Shown here: in pieces, positions 10,156 to 19,727 of the stretch
Layout of the letters: each line of letters opens with the position of its first letter
How positions within the stretch are numbered: the first letter of the stretch is position 1
Assembly (NCBI GenBank): GCA_002077065.1
Contig: NAJO01000107.1
Coordinates: forward strand, 1 to 31,891
Direction: 5' to 3'
DNA from: Cryoendolithus antarcticus
Lineage: Eukaryota; Ascomycota; Dothideomycetes; Cladosporiales; Cladosporiaceae
Length of the DNA: 31,891 nucleotides
Notes under the pieces: model-generated
What the model was told of the DNA's origin: nothing
Databases searched by the model: none
The model's input: only the letters and a program-made list of their open reading frames with translations
Program-made: the position numbers and the translations under genes

Positions 10156-11172
10156 GATGTCGTCAACCGATCCGGTAAGGCAGAGGGAAGTTGCATGAAA
10201 CTATCCACGTCTGAGGTCGAACGTCAGTTCAAACAAACCCTATGCGTTCCCAGGCTCTAATGAGTTGACGACCCCTCGACGCTCCACGGAGTCAAGTCCG
10301 ACAACGCGATAACGATCTTCCATTTATCGTCCGATCAGGCGGTGGACGCGGCCTCCAGTCCGTTTCCGTCATCGACTATTGGGCATAATGATGAGAATCT
10401 GCGATCTGGCTGCAGCAACTGCCGACTTGACAGCAAAACATGCACGACCTTGAGACTGTGAGGGTTGCAAACATTGCCGTACGAGAGGCTCGCCTTCAAT
10501 GCTGACGGGTCATGGAAGTTCAGTCTTGCACACGCGTGCCTGTACCAGCGGATTAGAGCAACTCTCCGCGGTGGAACAGTGCTTCGATGCAGCAGTCAAG
10601 TCTTCCAAGGTTTAGTCCCCCGATCGCAGGGATGTCCTATTCCCCGCATCGATATTGCGACGAATGCCCTGTAGATCTCTTGCCACGCAGCTCGGAAACA
10701 CCGATACGTGATGATGAGGGTGATCAAGATGCGCACAGTGCACCACGTGCGACGCCCCACGTGCGAGTGTTCATATGTAGTGTCCCTTGGTCACTACGGA
10801 GTACTGCAGGTGCAGTGACACATGTTGCTCTAGTGCAGCTCGTTAGGAGCATTGCTTGTGATCATATCTTAACGGCGAGTGTACGCAACATTCCGAACGG
10901 CGAGAGCCAGAGCAATGTCGTCTTGAACGCGGTTCCCGAAAAGACCGATCTACTACGCGTAAGATTTATGAATGAGCCGACTATGAGTGACTTACCATCG
11001 CCGCGAAAGTACCGGAACACGATATTTCCTGCACAGAGGTGGTTTCTTGACGAGAATGGTATGTTGTTTTGACTTGGTGAATGCGCTACCGCTTCTTATA
11101 GGTGACTAGATGAACTTATAAGCAGAGGCGTAGGAGATGTGCTCGTACGATATGTAAGTAAGAGTTCCACTA
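10156..11172. other. No recognisable gene
   Basis: The left part is upstream of the Zn2Cys6 gene and may carry its promoter. A 161-codon open frame at 10587-11072 (+) has no recognisable motif, no partner exon and unremarkable composition, so it is not called. The last bases (11171-11172, TA) are the left target duplication of the Fot1 element. Confidence 0.45.
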
Positions 11173-11231
11173 ACGTCATCGTTGGGGGCGTGGGGATTAT
11201 GGGGGCGTGGTTAATTTTCGTCTCAACTTTG
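11173..11231 (+). repeat. Left terminal inverted repeat of the Fot1/pogo element
   Basis: It pairs with 12949-13007, with mismatches at TIR positions 6, 44 and 48. Inside the repeat, GGGGGCGTGG occurs twice in direct orientation (11184-11193 and 11201-11210), which looks like a duplicated transposase-binding site. Confidence 0.9.
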
Positions 11232-11253
11232 GTCATCTCAACTTCAACACGCG

Positions 11254-12876
11254 ATGCCTCTCTCAAAACGCGTCCAAACGAGTTCAAACGAAGGTAGCAT
11301 CTTGCTTGCATTACATGATATCCGATCCGGCCATATCAAACGCGTATATCGCGCAGCGCGGACCTACGGTGCGTCTCCAACAACCCTTACTCGAAGATTG
11401 AAAGGAGGCACAGCAAGAGAGGAATACACCGTCAAAAACACACGGCTAAGCGCGATTGAAGAGGAGGTGATTATTAAGAACATTGAGAAGCTTGACGCGC
11501 AAGGACTCTCACCCTCGGTAGCCATAGTCAAAGATATGGCGGATTCAATCTGCAAAGCGCGTAATGCATAGCCAGTCGGTGTTAGCTGGCCATACCAGTT
11601 CATTTCACGTACGCCACAACTCAAGACTGCAGTTGGACGAGTATACGAATGCCAGCGGAAGCAGTGTGAAGATCCAGTCGCTATCCAGGCCTGGTCTCGA
11701 CTTGTCAAGAACACAATCAACAAGCATGGCATCCTCCCGGAGGATACCTACAACTTCGATGAGGCTGGCTTCCAGATGAGTAACATCTCAGCCTCGAGAG
11801 TAGTGACATCTGTGGATCGAGTTGGCAGACCAAAGCAATGCAAGCCGACAGGCACCGAGTGGGTTACGTTGATTGCAGGCGGTAGTGCGAAGGGCTACCT
11901 ACTACCGCTCTTTTTTGTCATGAAAGGAGAAGAGATCAATCTGGCATGGTTTAAAGGGCTTCCTCCAAGCTGGGTATTCACGGTAAGTGCAAACGGTTGG
12001 ACTACGGATGCGATTGGTATGCAATGGCTTTACCACTTTGAAAAGCACACAGCAACAAGAACAGTTGGTAGCAAAAGGCTCTTGATCCTTGACAACCATG
12101 GCAGCCATACTCAAGCGGAGTTCCGAGCGTTCTGCAACGACCATGGCATCATCCTACTCTGGATGCCGCCTCATTCATCACACATCTTGCAGCCAATGGA
12201 CGTTGGCTGCTTTGCACCCTTGAAGGTGGCCTTTGGAAAGCAGAATAGAGGCTTGATTCAGAAGCAGATCTACCATGTTCAAAACCAAGACTTTACCGAC
12301 GGGATCCACATAGCAATAGACCACGCCTTGACCTCGAGCAATATCCAAGCTGGCTTTAGAGGCGCTGGCTTACATCCACTCGATCCGGAGGCCGTGTTGT
12401 CCCATTTTGAACCAGTAATACAGGATGAAGAACCTACTACTCCACTATGCTCACAGCAGTCGTAGGAAGCACGTACACCCCAAACAACAACAGAAGTCAC
12501 TCAACAGGCTACGCTAATCCAACGACGCGTTACAAGACATTAGAGTAGCTCACCGGCTCCAATCCTTGAAGCACTTACACAATTGTTAAGAGGAGCTCAA
12601 AGGATGGCTACCGAGGCTATTTTACTCCACTCTCAGGTCGCTGCTTTACAGTCAGCAAACGACATCCTTCAGCGTCGTAAGACCCGGAAGAGGAAGCCAA
12701 TTCAGGTTGATCACGCTATGTCAGTTGAGGAGGCAAATGCTATCATCACTGTACGAGCTGCTAACGCTATGGTTAAGATGGAGGAGGATATGCCAAGGCG
12801 TAAGAGGAAGGTCAAGACGTGTAGCCGGTGCAAAATACAAGGTCATACCATAACAACTTTTCAGAGTATAGTATAG
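11254..12876 (+). pseudogene. Fot1/pogo transposase with three premature TAG codons
   Basis: One continuous reading frame of 541 codons from ATG 11254. The N-terminus holds Psq/CENP-B-type helix-turn-helix segments (IKRVYRAARTYGASPTTLTR, then LSAIEEEVIIKNIEKLDAQG). The catalytic DDE-superfamily core shows all three acidic residues: YNFDEAGF (D169), RLLILDNHGSH (D280) and ILQPMDVGCF (D316), with 35 residues between the last two, hence DD35D. The C-terminus is basic with CSRCKIQGH, a knuckle-like remnant. In-frame TAGs interrupt it at 11569-11571, 12463-12465 and 12541-12543; sequence on both sides remains in frame with no indels. Each stop can be explained by a CAG-to-TAG change. The enzyme would excise and insert the element at TA sites if intact. 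Confidence 0.9.
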
Positions 12877-12948
12877 ATATCAATGAATCCAGAGCGTCAA
12901 TCTGAAGTCAAACAAGCAGATGCTTGTTGAGGTGTCAGATGCCATAGT

Positions 12949-13007
12949 CAAAGTTGAGATGAAGATTAACCACGCCCCCATAATCCCCACGCCCCCAACG
13001 ACGACGT
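12949..13007 (-). repeat. Right terminal inverted repeat of the Fot1/pogo element
   Basis: Reverse complement of the left repeat, 56 of 59 identical, ending at the TA duplication 13008-13009. It retains both copies of the internal GGGGGCGTGG motif. Confidence 0.9.
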
Positions 13008-13009
13008 TA

Positions 13010-13728
13010 GGTTGTATTTTTGAAGTTGCACTGCACTTGGCTTTCTGTAAATCGTACGACCCTCTCCTTTACTATGCTCGCGACAGATGCTTCCGGGCTG
13101 ACTGCCGAGCTATTTCCTGTTACCTGACCAGGCTCAGAGCTTCCTCTTCATTTGCGCGTGTCTGCACAGTCCACTCTGGCGGATCTTCACTGCTTCCATA
13201 ATTCTCGTCCTGTGCACATCGCAACAGTTTATGACTTTCGGGTTACATTCAAGTTAGCCAGCGTAATGAGATAAGGCGTCTGTTCTTTGACGCAGGGCGA
13301 ATCGCATCAGGTCAAGTGTCAGCTGGTTTCGGCAAATATACCCTAGCTTCGCAACGAATTCTGCCGATAGCCGATGTTGCGTCAAGTCAGCTCAATCGGA
13401 GGGCGAAGTATCCAGGAAGCAGCCACAGCACGCTCAGCTTCCCAATGGGCGCGGACGCGGCCAATCCTTCAGTTTGAAAGGCGCACAAGTGTCTTGTCTG
13501 GAGGAATTTCTTTAGGTGCGGGGAAGAGGGTTGGTTTGATACAGGGCCAAAAAGCTGGACGTCTGGGGCCGAGATTTCCGTTCTGGCTTAGCGGCTCAGG
13601 GCGGATAAAGCCGGTTGTTTACTGACATTGTGACACACCCGAAGACATCCACATTTATCTCTGTTCACATATTGCTAGGAGGCAGACGACTGAAGCGCAC
13701 ATAGTGCCTTCGAGATTACTCGAGGACC
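13010..13728. other. No recognisable gene
   Basis: Sequence between the Fot1 element and the orphan gene. Only short frames of up to 93 codons are present, without motifs. The right end presumably carries the promoter and leader of the gene starting at 13729; no specific site is visible. Confidence 0.45.
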
Positions 13729-14269
13729 ATGGCGGCGCACGTCGCTGACCATGCTAGGCCACAGCCTGACTTCAACCGCATAGCCGAATGCCACCAGGCC
13801 CTCTCAACAGAGCTCCAGCGTTGTCAGAACCTGCCAGCGATCGCCGGGATCCAAGACATTCTAGCAGCCATTGATCAACTGCGCCAACACTTAGTTCGAC
13901 AGATGGGACACATGGAGGAGAATTTGATGGCCCGAATGTCAGCCAAGTCAGTGAACCTAGCCAAGTTCTCCTGCTGTTGATGAGAGCTTTGGTCTGACGC
14001 TGGATAGTGATCACAACTCTATTGCACGAACGCAGAACTCTCTCATGAATGATCGCGACGACAGTCTGACTCCTCTTCACAATCCAGTCACCAATGCCGT
14101 CATTCCTGATTTCCCGGCAACACCCCGCAACATTGATCAACTTCATGCTCCAGTAGCAAACGTATTGCTGGAAGCGCTCGGACAAGAGACGGCTGGATCG
14201 CTTGCTGCTAAGAGACAGAGGATCAGAATATCAATTGGGCTGCCATCAGTGCGTAAAGAAGGCCCGTAG
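13729..14269 (+). CDS. Conserved fungal orphan protein, two exons, function unknown
   Basis: Exon 1 is 13729-13946 from GACCATGGCGG. The 61-nt intron 13947-14007 has donor GTCAGT, a TCTGAC branch and acceptor GATAG. Exon 2 is 14008-14269. Phase 2 joins cleanly to give 159 residues. The N-terminal half is helical and probably coiled coil (IAECHQALSTELQRC, IQDILAAIDQLRQHLVRQM, MEENLMARM). After the splice comes HNSIARTQNS, then LTPLHNPVTNAVIPDFPAT, then a small helical module (LLEALGQETAGS) and a basic end (AKRQRIRISIGL). I recall this order (asn-ser-x-ala-arg, leu-x-pro-leu, phe-pro-x-thr, basic tail) from uncharacterised proteins common in Dothideomycetes. There are no transmembrane or signal segments. 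It is one of the few genes here with no visible damage. Confidence 0.68.
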
Positions 14270-15319
14270 CACCGCATAAGTCCAATGACTACGCAGACAT
14301 GGCCGGCCGTCAAAAGCTAAAATTTGCTCGGGATGATCAGCCTTGAGACATAAGCAGCTTCGGGGACAAGGCTGTAGGCACGAGGTCGGCAGCAACACTG
14401 GCAAAGATACCACGTACGAACGAGAGACCTCCATTCAGCGAATTCGAGGCTCCGGGCCGTTAGTCTCTCTGCAGCCAATGCCAACGCTCTCTACACCTTT
14501 ACAGCCACTACTGTGTTGTAGTTCATGGGTGCTTCGCGCTTGTGCGAGAGAAATGATGATGTCCGTATGCCACTGCAGGCTTCTGGAAGGATTGCGGTTG
14601 CCTTAATGCCCAAAAGCATTCCATCACACATAGCATTATGTGGATCGACATACGGCACGACATTCGGCACAGTAGTCGGTCTGTAAGTTCTTGAGGGAGC
14701 ATAATACCCCTTGGAGCCTAGACTGTTTACAATAAGCTACACTAAAGATGGGGCCCACCTTTTTGTTTACAGATTGCACATTAGTGAGTGCCTGTGCGGA
14801 CACGACCTCCTATCCCATCCTATCCTATCCTCACTTCTATCTCGCAATCAGATTGACTCGCTCTTTTTAAAACTTACTGCAAAATGCATTTAGATCCAGC
14901 GTCCGCTTATAGCCGTTCCGAATGGTCGCTCGAGTAGTACTCGATGGGACACGCTGAGAATCAGGCATATAGCATTTGACTGTCAATCCAAAGAGGCCGT
15001 CTCATGAATATCAGCACATTTTGCGACGGCTGCATTCTGACCGCCGCGGAAAGGTGGGGGACAGTTTGAAGTTCCGCGAACAGGCCACGATTTGCGGCGT
15101 GCACAGGACACACTCCCAAGGGCGACACCAGAGGCCGCCCGTATGTAGTCCCAATGGGGTTGTCGCGCACGTACGGAAGAGGCCGTAGCACGTCGCATTA
15201 GCAAGTAAGAGTCACGTGTGCGCGCATGGCAGCTAGACTTCGTAGGCGACCCAACATATCATGCAGTAACGTCATAGTGTTCCGTCCCAGCGATAAACCC
15301 ATTTGAGAAGTTATTCCAT
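14270..15319. other. No recognisable gene
   Basis: Only short frames of less than 90 codons. A brief pentanucleotide run (CCTAT-type, about 14811-14832) is visible. The right end grades into the degenerate helicase relic; the first recognisable trace of that gene is at about 15380-15530, so its true start may lie within this stretch. Confidence 0.4.
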
Positions 15320-16381
15320 CGTTAGTCCGAGTGCATGGTCCTAGTCTGAAAGCGGTGCTGTAATGCCATCGTCCCCAGCAGCATGAGTAGCCACATCAAA
15401 AACCAGCATGTGAAATTACCCGTCAACAGTGGCATGAGATTGGCGAGCGAGGAGCGTCCAACAATGTCGCGCAGATTCATTCCGACGTTCAAGATCCCGA
15501 TTAGACGGTCCGCCCATCTCGGAGCTGCCCCTATTACGAGACGGTTGGCGGTGTCGGGACGCAATCGACAACCGCCTGTACGAGCATATTTGTCGAGATC
15601 TCAGCGGCATGCAGCATCACCGGCATCGTGTCCACCAATGTCAACCCACAGCAGTGAGAAGGCGCCCGGTGTAGCAAGGATCGCGCGCGCCGACCACATC
15701 AGTTACCACGGTTGGAAAGGCAATCGTGCTAGCCATCGTTTCGGACTGGTTGATGGCCACGATACATTGCCGCTCAGGACATGCCGAGCAGCGAGGCTGA
15801 GGCACAAGGACCCAACAGCCACATTCAGCTGCAGGTCCAGCAGGTTGTCCGCCGAATAGCAGAGCAACGACAGCCTAATCGCCACTGGGCCATTGAGAAC
15901 ATCAGTGAGCGCAACATTGCTACTCCGTGGATTGAGCATGTGCGATGGCGCAAGCATTTAGTCGGATTCAGTCGTCAAGAGTTGGCCCGTTCGATCCAGC
16001 CAAGGGCCGAAGAAGAAAGCCCGGTCAAGCAAGGCCAAGCCAAGTCTGACGACAACGACAGTGACGATGAGGCATATCGCAAGCAGAGCGAAGCAGAATT
16101 GGCGGCAGCGTGTAAAGCCACCCTGAGGTGGAAACGTCGCGTATTCCAGGTAGCCTACCCCAACCAAGTTGGAGGCAAACCCTCGTTCGAGTACGTCAAC
16201 CGCAGTGAATGCGGCACGGGATCCCAAGAGAATCTATTTTACAGCGAGCAGAAGGTGAAGACCATCCACAAATATAGCAGGCGTTGGGTCAAGAGATTGC
16301 GGTATTCGTGGCAGAGTGTAACAAGTGGCTTGAGTACGCATTGACCACCGACCAAGAACGTTAGTTGGGTATCGTCCGGCA
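15320..16381 (+). pseudogene. 5' part of a RecQ/telomere-linked-helicase-like gene, split by the Tc1/mariner insertion
   Basis: Traces of zinc-finger-rich N-terminal sequence come first (MSSHIKNQHVKLP at about 15383; PPISELPLLRDGWRC, then HICRDLSGMQHHRHRVHQC at about 15510-15640), with stops and shifts between them. A 187-codon open block (15781-16344) then reads ATPWIEHVRWRKHLVGFSRQ, AACKATLRWKRRVFQVAYPN, FEYVNRSECGTGSQEN, FYSEQKVKTIHKYSRRWVK and LRYSW. I associate these blocks with the N-terminal region of long fungal proteins that end in a RecQ-type helicase. After LRYSWQSV the reading moves one frame (AECNKWLEYALTTDQER, a TAG, then LGIVRH) and reaches the TA at 16382, where the transposon begins. 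The frame resumes on the far side at 19728. Family placement is from memory; the decay is plain. Confidence 0.6.
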
Positions 16382-16383
16382 TA

Positions 16384-16409
16384 CAGCTGGTTGCATATGT
16401 CTGTGTTGT
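16384..16409 (+). repeat. Left terminal inverted repeat of the Tc1/mariner element
   Basis: 26 bp, identical to the reverse complement of 19700-19725. Begins CAGCTGG directly after the TA at 16382-16383; identity stops after TGTTGT. Confidence 0.92.
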
Positions 16410-16596
16410 TGCCGTGTAGACGCGTTGCTGCATAACGGGCGTGTTGGAGCACGCTCTCACTGCAAATTGGTGGTTAGCACCTCTCCTTATCCCGTCTTCT
16501 GCAGTGATTGAGTTCATGTTGTTGCCAAGCCTGTGGTATGGTCGATTTTGAGGTGTTGTGAGTTGTAGTTGGTGCTGATTGCGTGTGTAGATCACC

Positions 16597-18078
16597 ATGC
16601 CACGGGCTGCACGCACTCCGAAGCCCACTGGCAAGGTCATTGCCGCCAACAAGAGCAAGGAGGCTCCAGCCACGGCCCCTGCAAAGATCAGCAAGCGTAC
16701 TAGTAAGAAGGGGGGTAGCAAGACCCTAAAGTCGCGTGCTCGTGCTGCACCACAGACTGCAGGCCGTGCCCTCAATGCAGCCATTGATATTCGATCATCA
16801 CCACCACGCGTTGGTGAGAGCCCTACTCTTCGTGATCTTGGGCTCGAATCTGAGTCAGATGCTTCACTTGATCGCACGCTCATTCGGTCAAAGGATCAGG
16901 CTCGCACGCGTGTTGCTCGAGAGCGTGAAGGTGAAGCGGAGCAAGAGCAGGAGCAGGAGCCGGTTGTGGATGAGGTGTTTATCTACAAGCATCAGTGGCG
17001 TGTGGTGCATAAGAAGGAGATCCTCGTATCTACAATTCGTGAGTTTAGCTCAGAACTGAGGTACCACTCTGTGGATGAAGCAAAGGAGTGGCTCAATGGC
17101 CAATTAGCTGCGATGCCAGCTCATGGCTTCACTCAATGGAGCCTCATGGCCGGCTATGCACGCCTGCCAAAGCTGAATTGGGGTATTGGCGAGGCCACCG
17201 ACTTCCCTATGCTTCTTGATCTGATCAAGTAGTGGCACGCCGAAGGTCAAAAGAGACCCACGCTCTTTGTCGATGCTCACACCAGAATAACTGAGGTGCC
17301 AGCTCCATCGCAAGGTGGTCGACGTAGTGCAACAACCAATCAGCTCGCTGCCCTCGCAACGCAGCAGGCTCGTAGTCAGCAGGCTCGCAATGAAGATGAT
17401 AGTGAAGCAGCTGCTCCAATATGGGATGTAACGACTCACTGGATCTGCAAGGATAAGCACTGTGGCCGGTACTCAAGGCTGTGTTACTGGGCCGTTCGTG
17501 ACGAGTGGTCGTTCCACATGGAGATCTATCCTGCCATGTTAACGACGTGGACTGAAGGCATTCGCTCTGGTAGATGCACCGTAGAAGTGCCTACGCCGGC
17601 GATGGCACAGCAGATGTTCATTCATTCTAACCGCTCGAAGTCCAAGAAGCATTCGATAAGGGAGATGCGGCAGCCTTACTGTGCTACTTCACCTAGCGGT
17701 GCACCTGTTGTTATCCATAACCATATCGGTGATGCCTTGAGGGATGAGAACTCACGCAACATGCGTTCGAGCCCTGTGCCGCTACCGCATTCTCAGAGCT
17801 CCGCGCAGGAGCTCCTACAGCAGTTTTTCGGTTGGTGTAAGAGAGAGCCGGCGTGGCGGAATGAGGAGGATGCGTGCGAGCATATGTGCGAGGTCCTATT
17901 AAATCACGGTTACGACGTGAAGGCAGTTGGTAACGCACCTGCAAGAGAATGGACCGACGTCGGCAATGGCCTAGGATATCGCTCGCGAATTCGTACGTCG
18001 CTGAAGGCCTGGCTACGATGGAGGGCTGCCAATCGGAGCAGTGGTGATAGTAGTGGAGGTGGTGGTGGTGGTGAGTGA
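16597..18078 (+). pseudogene. Accessory gene of the Tc1/mariner element, function unknown (one in-frame TAG)
   Basis: Single frame of 494 codons from CACCATGCC, broken only by TAG at 17230-17232 (between LLDLIK and WHAEGQKRP; CAG would restore Gln). The first 60 residues are Lys/Ala/Pro-rich and basic (AKISKRTSKKGGSKTLKSRA), suggesting nuclear or DNA association. An acidic Gln/Glu linker follows. A first globular block reads VFIYKHQWRVVHKKEILVST, then EFSSELRYHSVDEAKEWLNG, then LFVDAHTRITE. A second block has cysteines spaced C-x4-C-x6-C (HWICKDKHCGRYSRLCYWA) and may bind zinc. The C-terminal helical block (QELLQQFFGWCKREPAWRN, then SLKAWLRWRAANRSS) ends in a Gly run. No DDE, RT or helicase motif is visible. 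I recall similar uncharacterised proteins in Dothideomycete and Eurotiomycete genomes but cannot name a family. A transposition helper is an inference from location only. Confidence 0.72.
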
Positions 18079-18570
18079 GGTAAGGTGGTATAGTAGGCGG
18101 AAATCGCGTCTGAGCTGGCTTCAGGCTTCGTAACATCAAACACATGTAACACCACCATTCCTGCACCGAATTGCACGCGGTTAACTACATTCTCCTGCAT
18201 AGACTCCAGTCTATCTAGTCGTATGCATATGTATAGCGATATCGCCTCGCTCTAGGTGTTGGTTATGCGGGCTGCAGCCAAGGCTCAGCTTCGGAGGCAT
18301 TCCGTAGAACCCCCGAGAAGTCTGCCGACGTTGGCCGATCAGGCACAATAACATCTCAACGGCGTAGAACATCTGCTACACGCCACTTACCGATATGTTG
18401 TGACATGCAAACTGATGCATGGAGCGAGAGCTACAATCTGATATCCTTATATTGTCTATGTGTTGCATATTGCGGAAGTTGATGTCGCAGCCTTGGTGGA
18501 TGCCTAAGGCAACCTCAATTTCGTCTGTGGGCAACAGCGAGGTCGATACTCACTACTCGCAACTGTCTAC
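18079..18570. other. Intergenic spacer between the two convergent genes of the transposon
   Basis: Contains the 3' ends of both transcripts. It is mildly AT-rich in places (about 18410-18475) and holds no motif or coding signal that can be defended. Polyadenylation signals for both genes are expected here, but none is distinctive. Confidence 0.5.
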
Positions 18571-19518
18571 CTAGTAACCGCTCTCTTTGAACCATCCACG
18601 AGCCCCATCACTACCGACCGTGTCAACGGCGTACTTCAGGAAGTCACCAAACCACTCCCACTGCGACGCCTCCTCGATATGCATCTTGATCCACGCCTTC
18701 AACGCACTGAACGATTGCTCGATAGGATTCAGGTCCGGTGAGTACGGCGGTAGGTACTGTATCGACATGCCGGCTTCCTGTACCATCTCAACGAGGCCGA
18801 TAGTGTGGTGGGTCGACATGTTATCCATGATAAAGATGGTGCCAATGCCGCACTGAGGGATCACGGTGTGCTGCATCCAGGCCACGAAGAGCTCTCCATT
18901 AACGGAGCCTTGCACGATGATCGGATCACGTAGATAACCATTGATTGAAATCGCAGGCAACACACTGAACCGCTCCGGCCGTGAGAGGTACTGAATGGCA
19001 TGGCTTCTGCTCCCTTTTGGTGACCACGCGTACTTCCGATCGCCAGTGCGAGGTGAGCAAGCACTCTCATCGACAAAGACGAGTTGATCAACAGGCCACT
19101 GCGTGCGCTTCTTGAATCACTCGGTTCTAAGCAGCTCACTGCGTTCTTGAGGAATCTTATGGCTAACTTTACGTGACCAGTTGCGAGCATGCAGCAGCCT
19201 CGACACGGTAGAGAGCGATACTTCCTGGCCAAAGTCATCGTCGATATACCAAATCACCTCATCCAAGTACGCCGAAGGGTGTTCATTCAGATACTCCATC
19301 ACAAGATCCTCCTGCGCACGAGTGAGTGTGGTTGGCCGCCCCATTGCACTACACTTTGGCGGCCGTGGTACACCAAAGAGCTCCCAGTTCTGGCGCCATT
19401 TGCGTACACCTGTTACGCTCACTCCGTTGTCGATAGCGACCTCCGCAGGAGTCATCTCAAGATGGAAGATCTGGTGATAGATACGCTCCGTCACGTGGTC
19501 TGGCACAGGTGGTGGCAT
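18571..19518 (-). pseudogene. Tc1/mariner (DD34E) transposase with one in-frame TGA
   Basis: One frame of 316 codons from ATG 19518 (MPPPVPDHVTERIYH). The N-terminal half holds two helix-turn-helix units: MTPAEVAIDNGVSVTGVRKW and YLDEVIWYIDDDFGQEVSLS with VSRLLHARNWSRK. The catalytic triad is LVFVDESAC (D150), IFIMDNMSTHH (D232) and YLPPYSPDLNPIEQSF (E267), with 34 residues between D232 and E267, the classical Tc1 signature. The only lesion is TGA at 19119-19117, between SELLRTE and FKKRTQWP; TGG or CGA would each need a single transition. The start lies about 180 nt inside the right TIR. It should recognise the 26-bp TIRs and TA targets. It needs only one codon change to be intact, so active sister copies are likely in the genome. 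Confidence 0.9.
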
Positions 19519-19699
19519 CGTGACTACACAGTCAAATCAGTAACACCTCACAACACCTTACAACACCTCAAAAAGAGCTCTATCACTGGCTTGGCAACAA
19601 CATGGACAACATTGGCATCAAATGGGCATGATTGAAGCCTTCTACACCAAAATTACTATGGGAGAGGCTTTGGGCTTCCCCGCAACCGGAGCCCTGCGC

Positions 19700-19725
19700 A
19701 CAACACAGACATATGCAACCAGCTG
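19700..19725 (-). repeat. Right terminal inverted repeat of the Tc1/mariner element
   Basis: 26 bp, ending CAACCAGCTG directly before the TA at 19726-19727. Perfect match to the left repeat. Confidence 0.92.
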
Positions 19726-19727
19726 TA

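Larger units (their letters stand above)
11173..13007 (+). mobile_element. Fot1/pogo-type DNA transposon, complete with both termini (1,835 bp)
   Basis: The element is bounded by TA dinucleotides (11171-11172 and 13008-13009), the target duplication of the Tc1/mariner superfamily. Its 59-bp terminal inverted repeats match at 56 of 59 positions and start ACGTC(A/G)TCGTTGGGGG. Almost the whole interior is one transposase frame. Length, long TIRs, TA target and DD35D transposase all fit the Fot1 group of fungal pogo elements. It cannot make its own transposase (three stops) but its ends look usable by an active relative. Confidence 0.92.
16384..19725. mobile_element. Two-gene Tc1/mariner transposon (3,342 bp) inserted in the helicase relic
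   Basis: Flanked by TA on each side (16382-16383 and 19726-19727), with perfect 26-bp terminal inverted repeats starting CAGCTGGTTGCATATGTCTG. It contains a DD34E transposase on the minus strand (19518-18571) and, convergent with it, a 494-codon gene on the plus strand (16597-18078). Removing the element with one TA joins the flanks as CAT-AGC-GCC, so that RHSAAQDSKTARN reads through in one frame: the insertion split a coding sequence. Identical TIRs, and only one stop in each gene, mean it is much younger than the host gene, which is full of stops and frameshifts. Typical Tc1 elements are 1.3-2 kb with one gene, so the length and cargo are unusual. Confidence 0.88.

Noticed and set aside
10587..11072. 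161-codon plus-strand open frame
   Set aside because: No motif, no splice partner, ordinary composition; could be real but cannot be supported.
16239..16883. 214-codon minus-strand open frame
   Set aside because: It crosses the transposon boundary and overlaps the accessory gene, which has a better start and continues for 494 codons.
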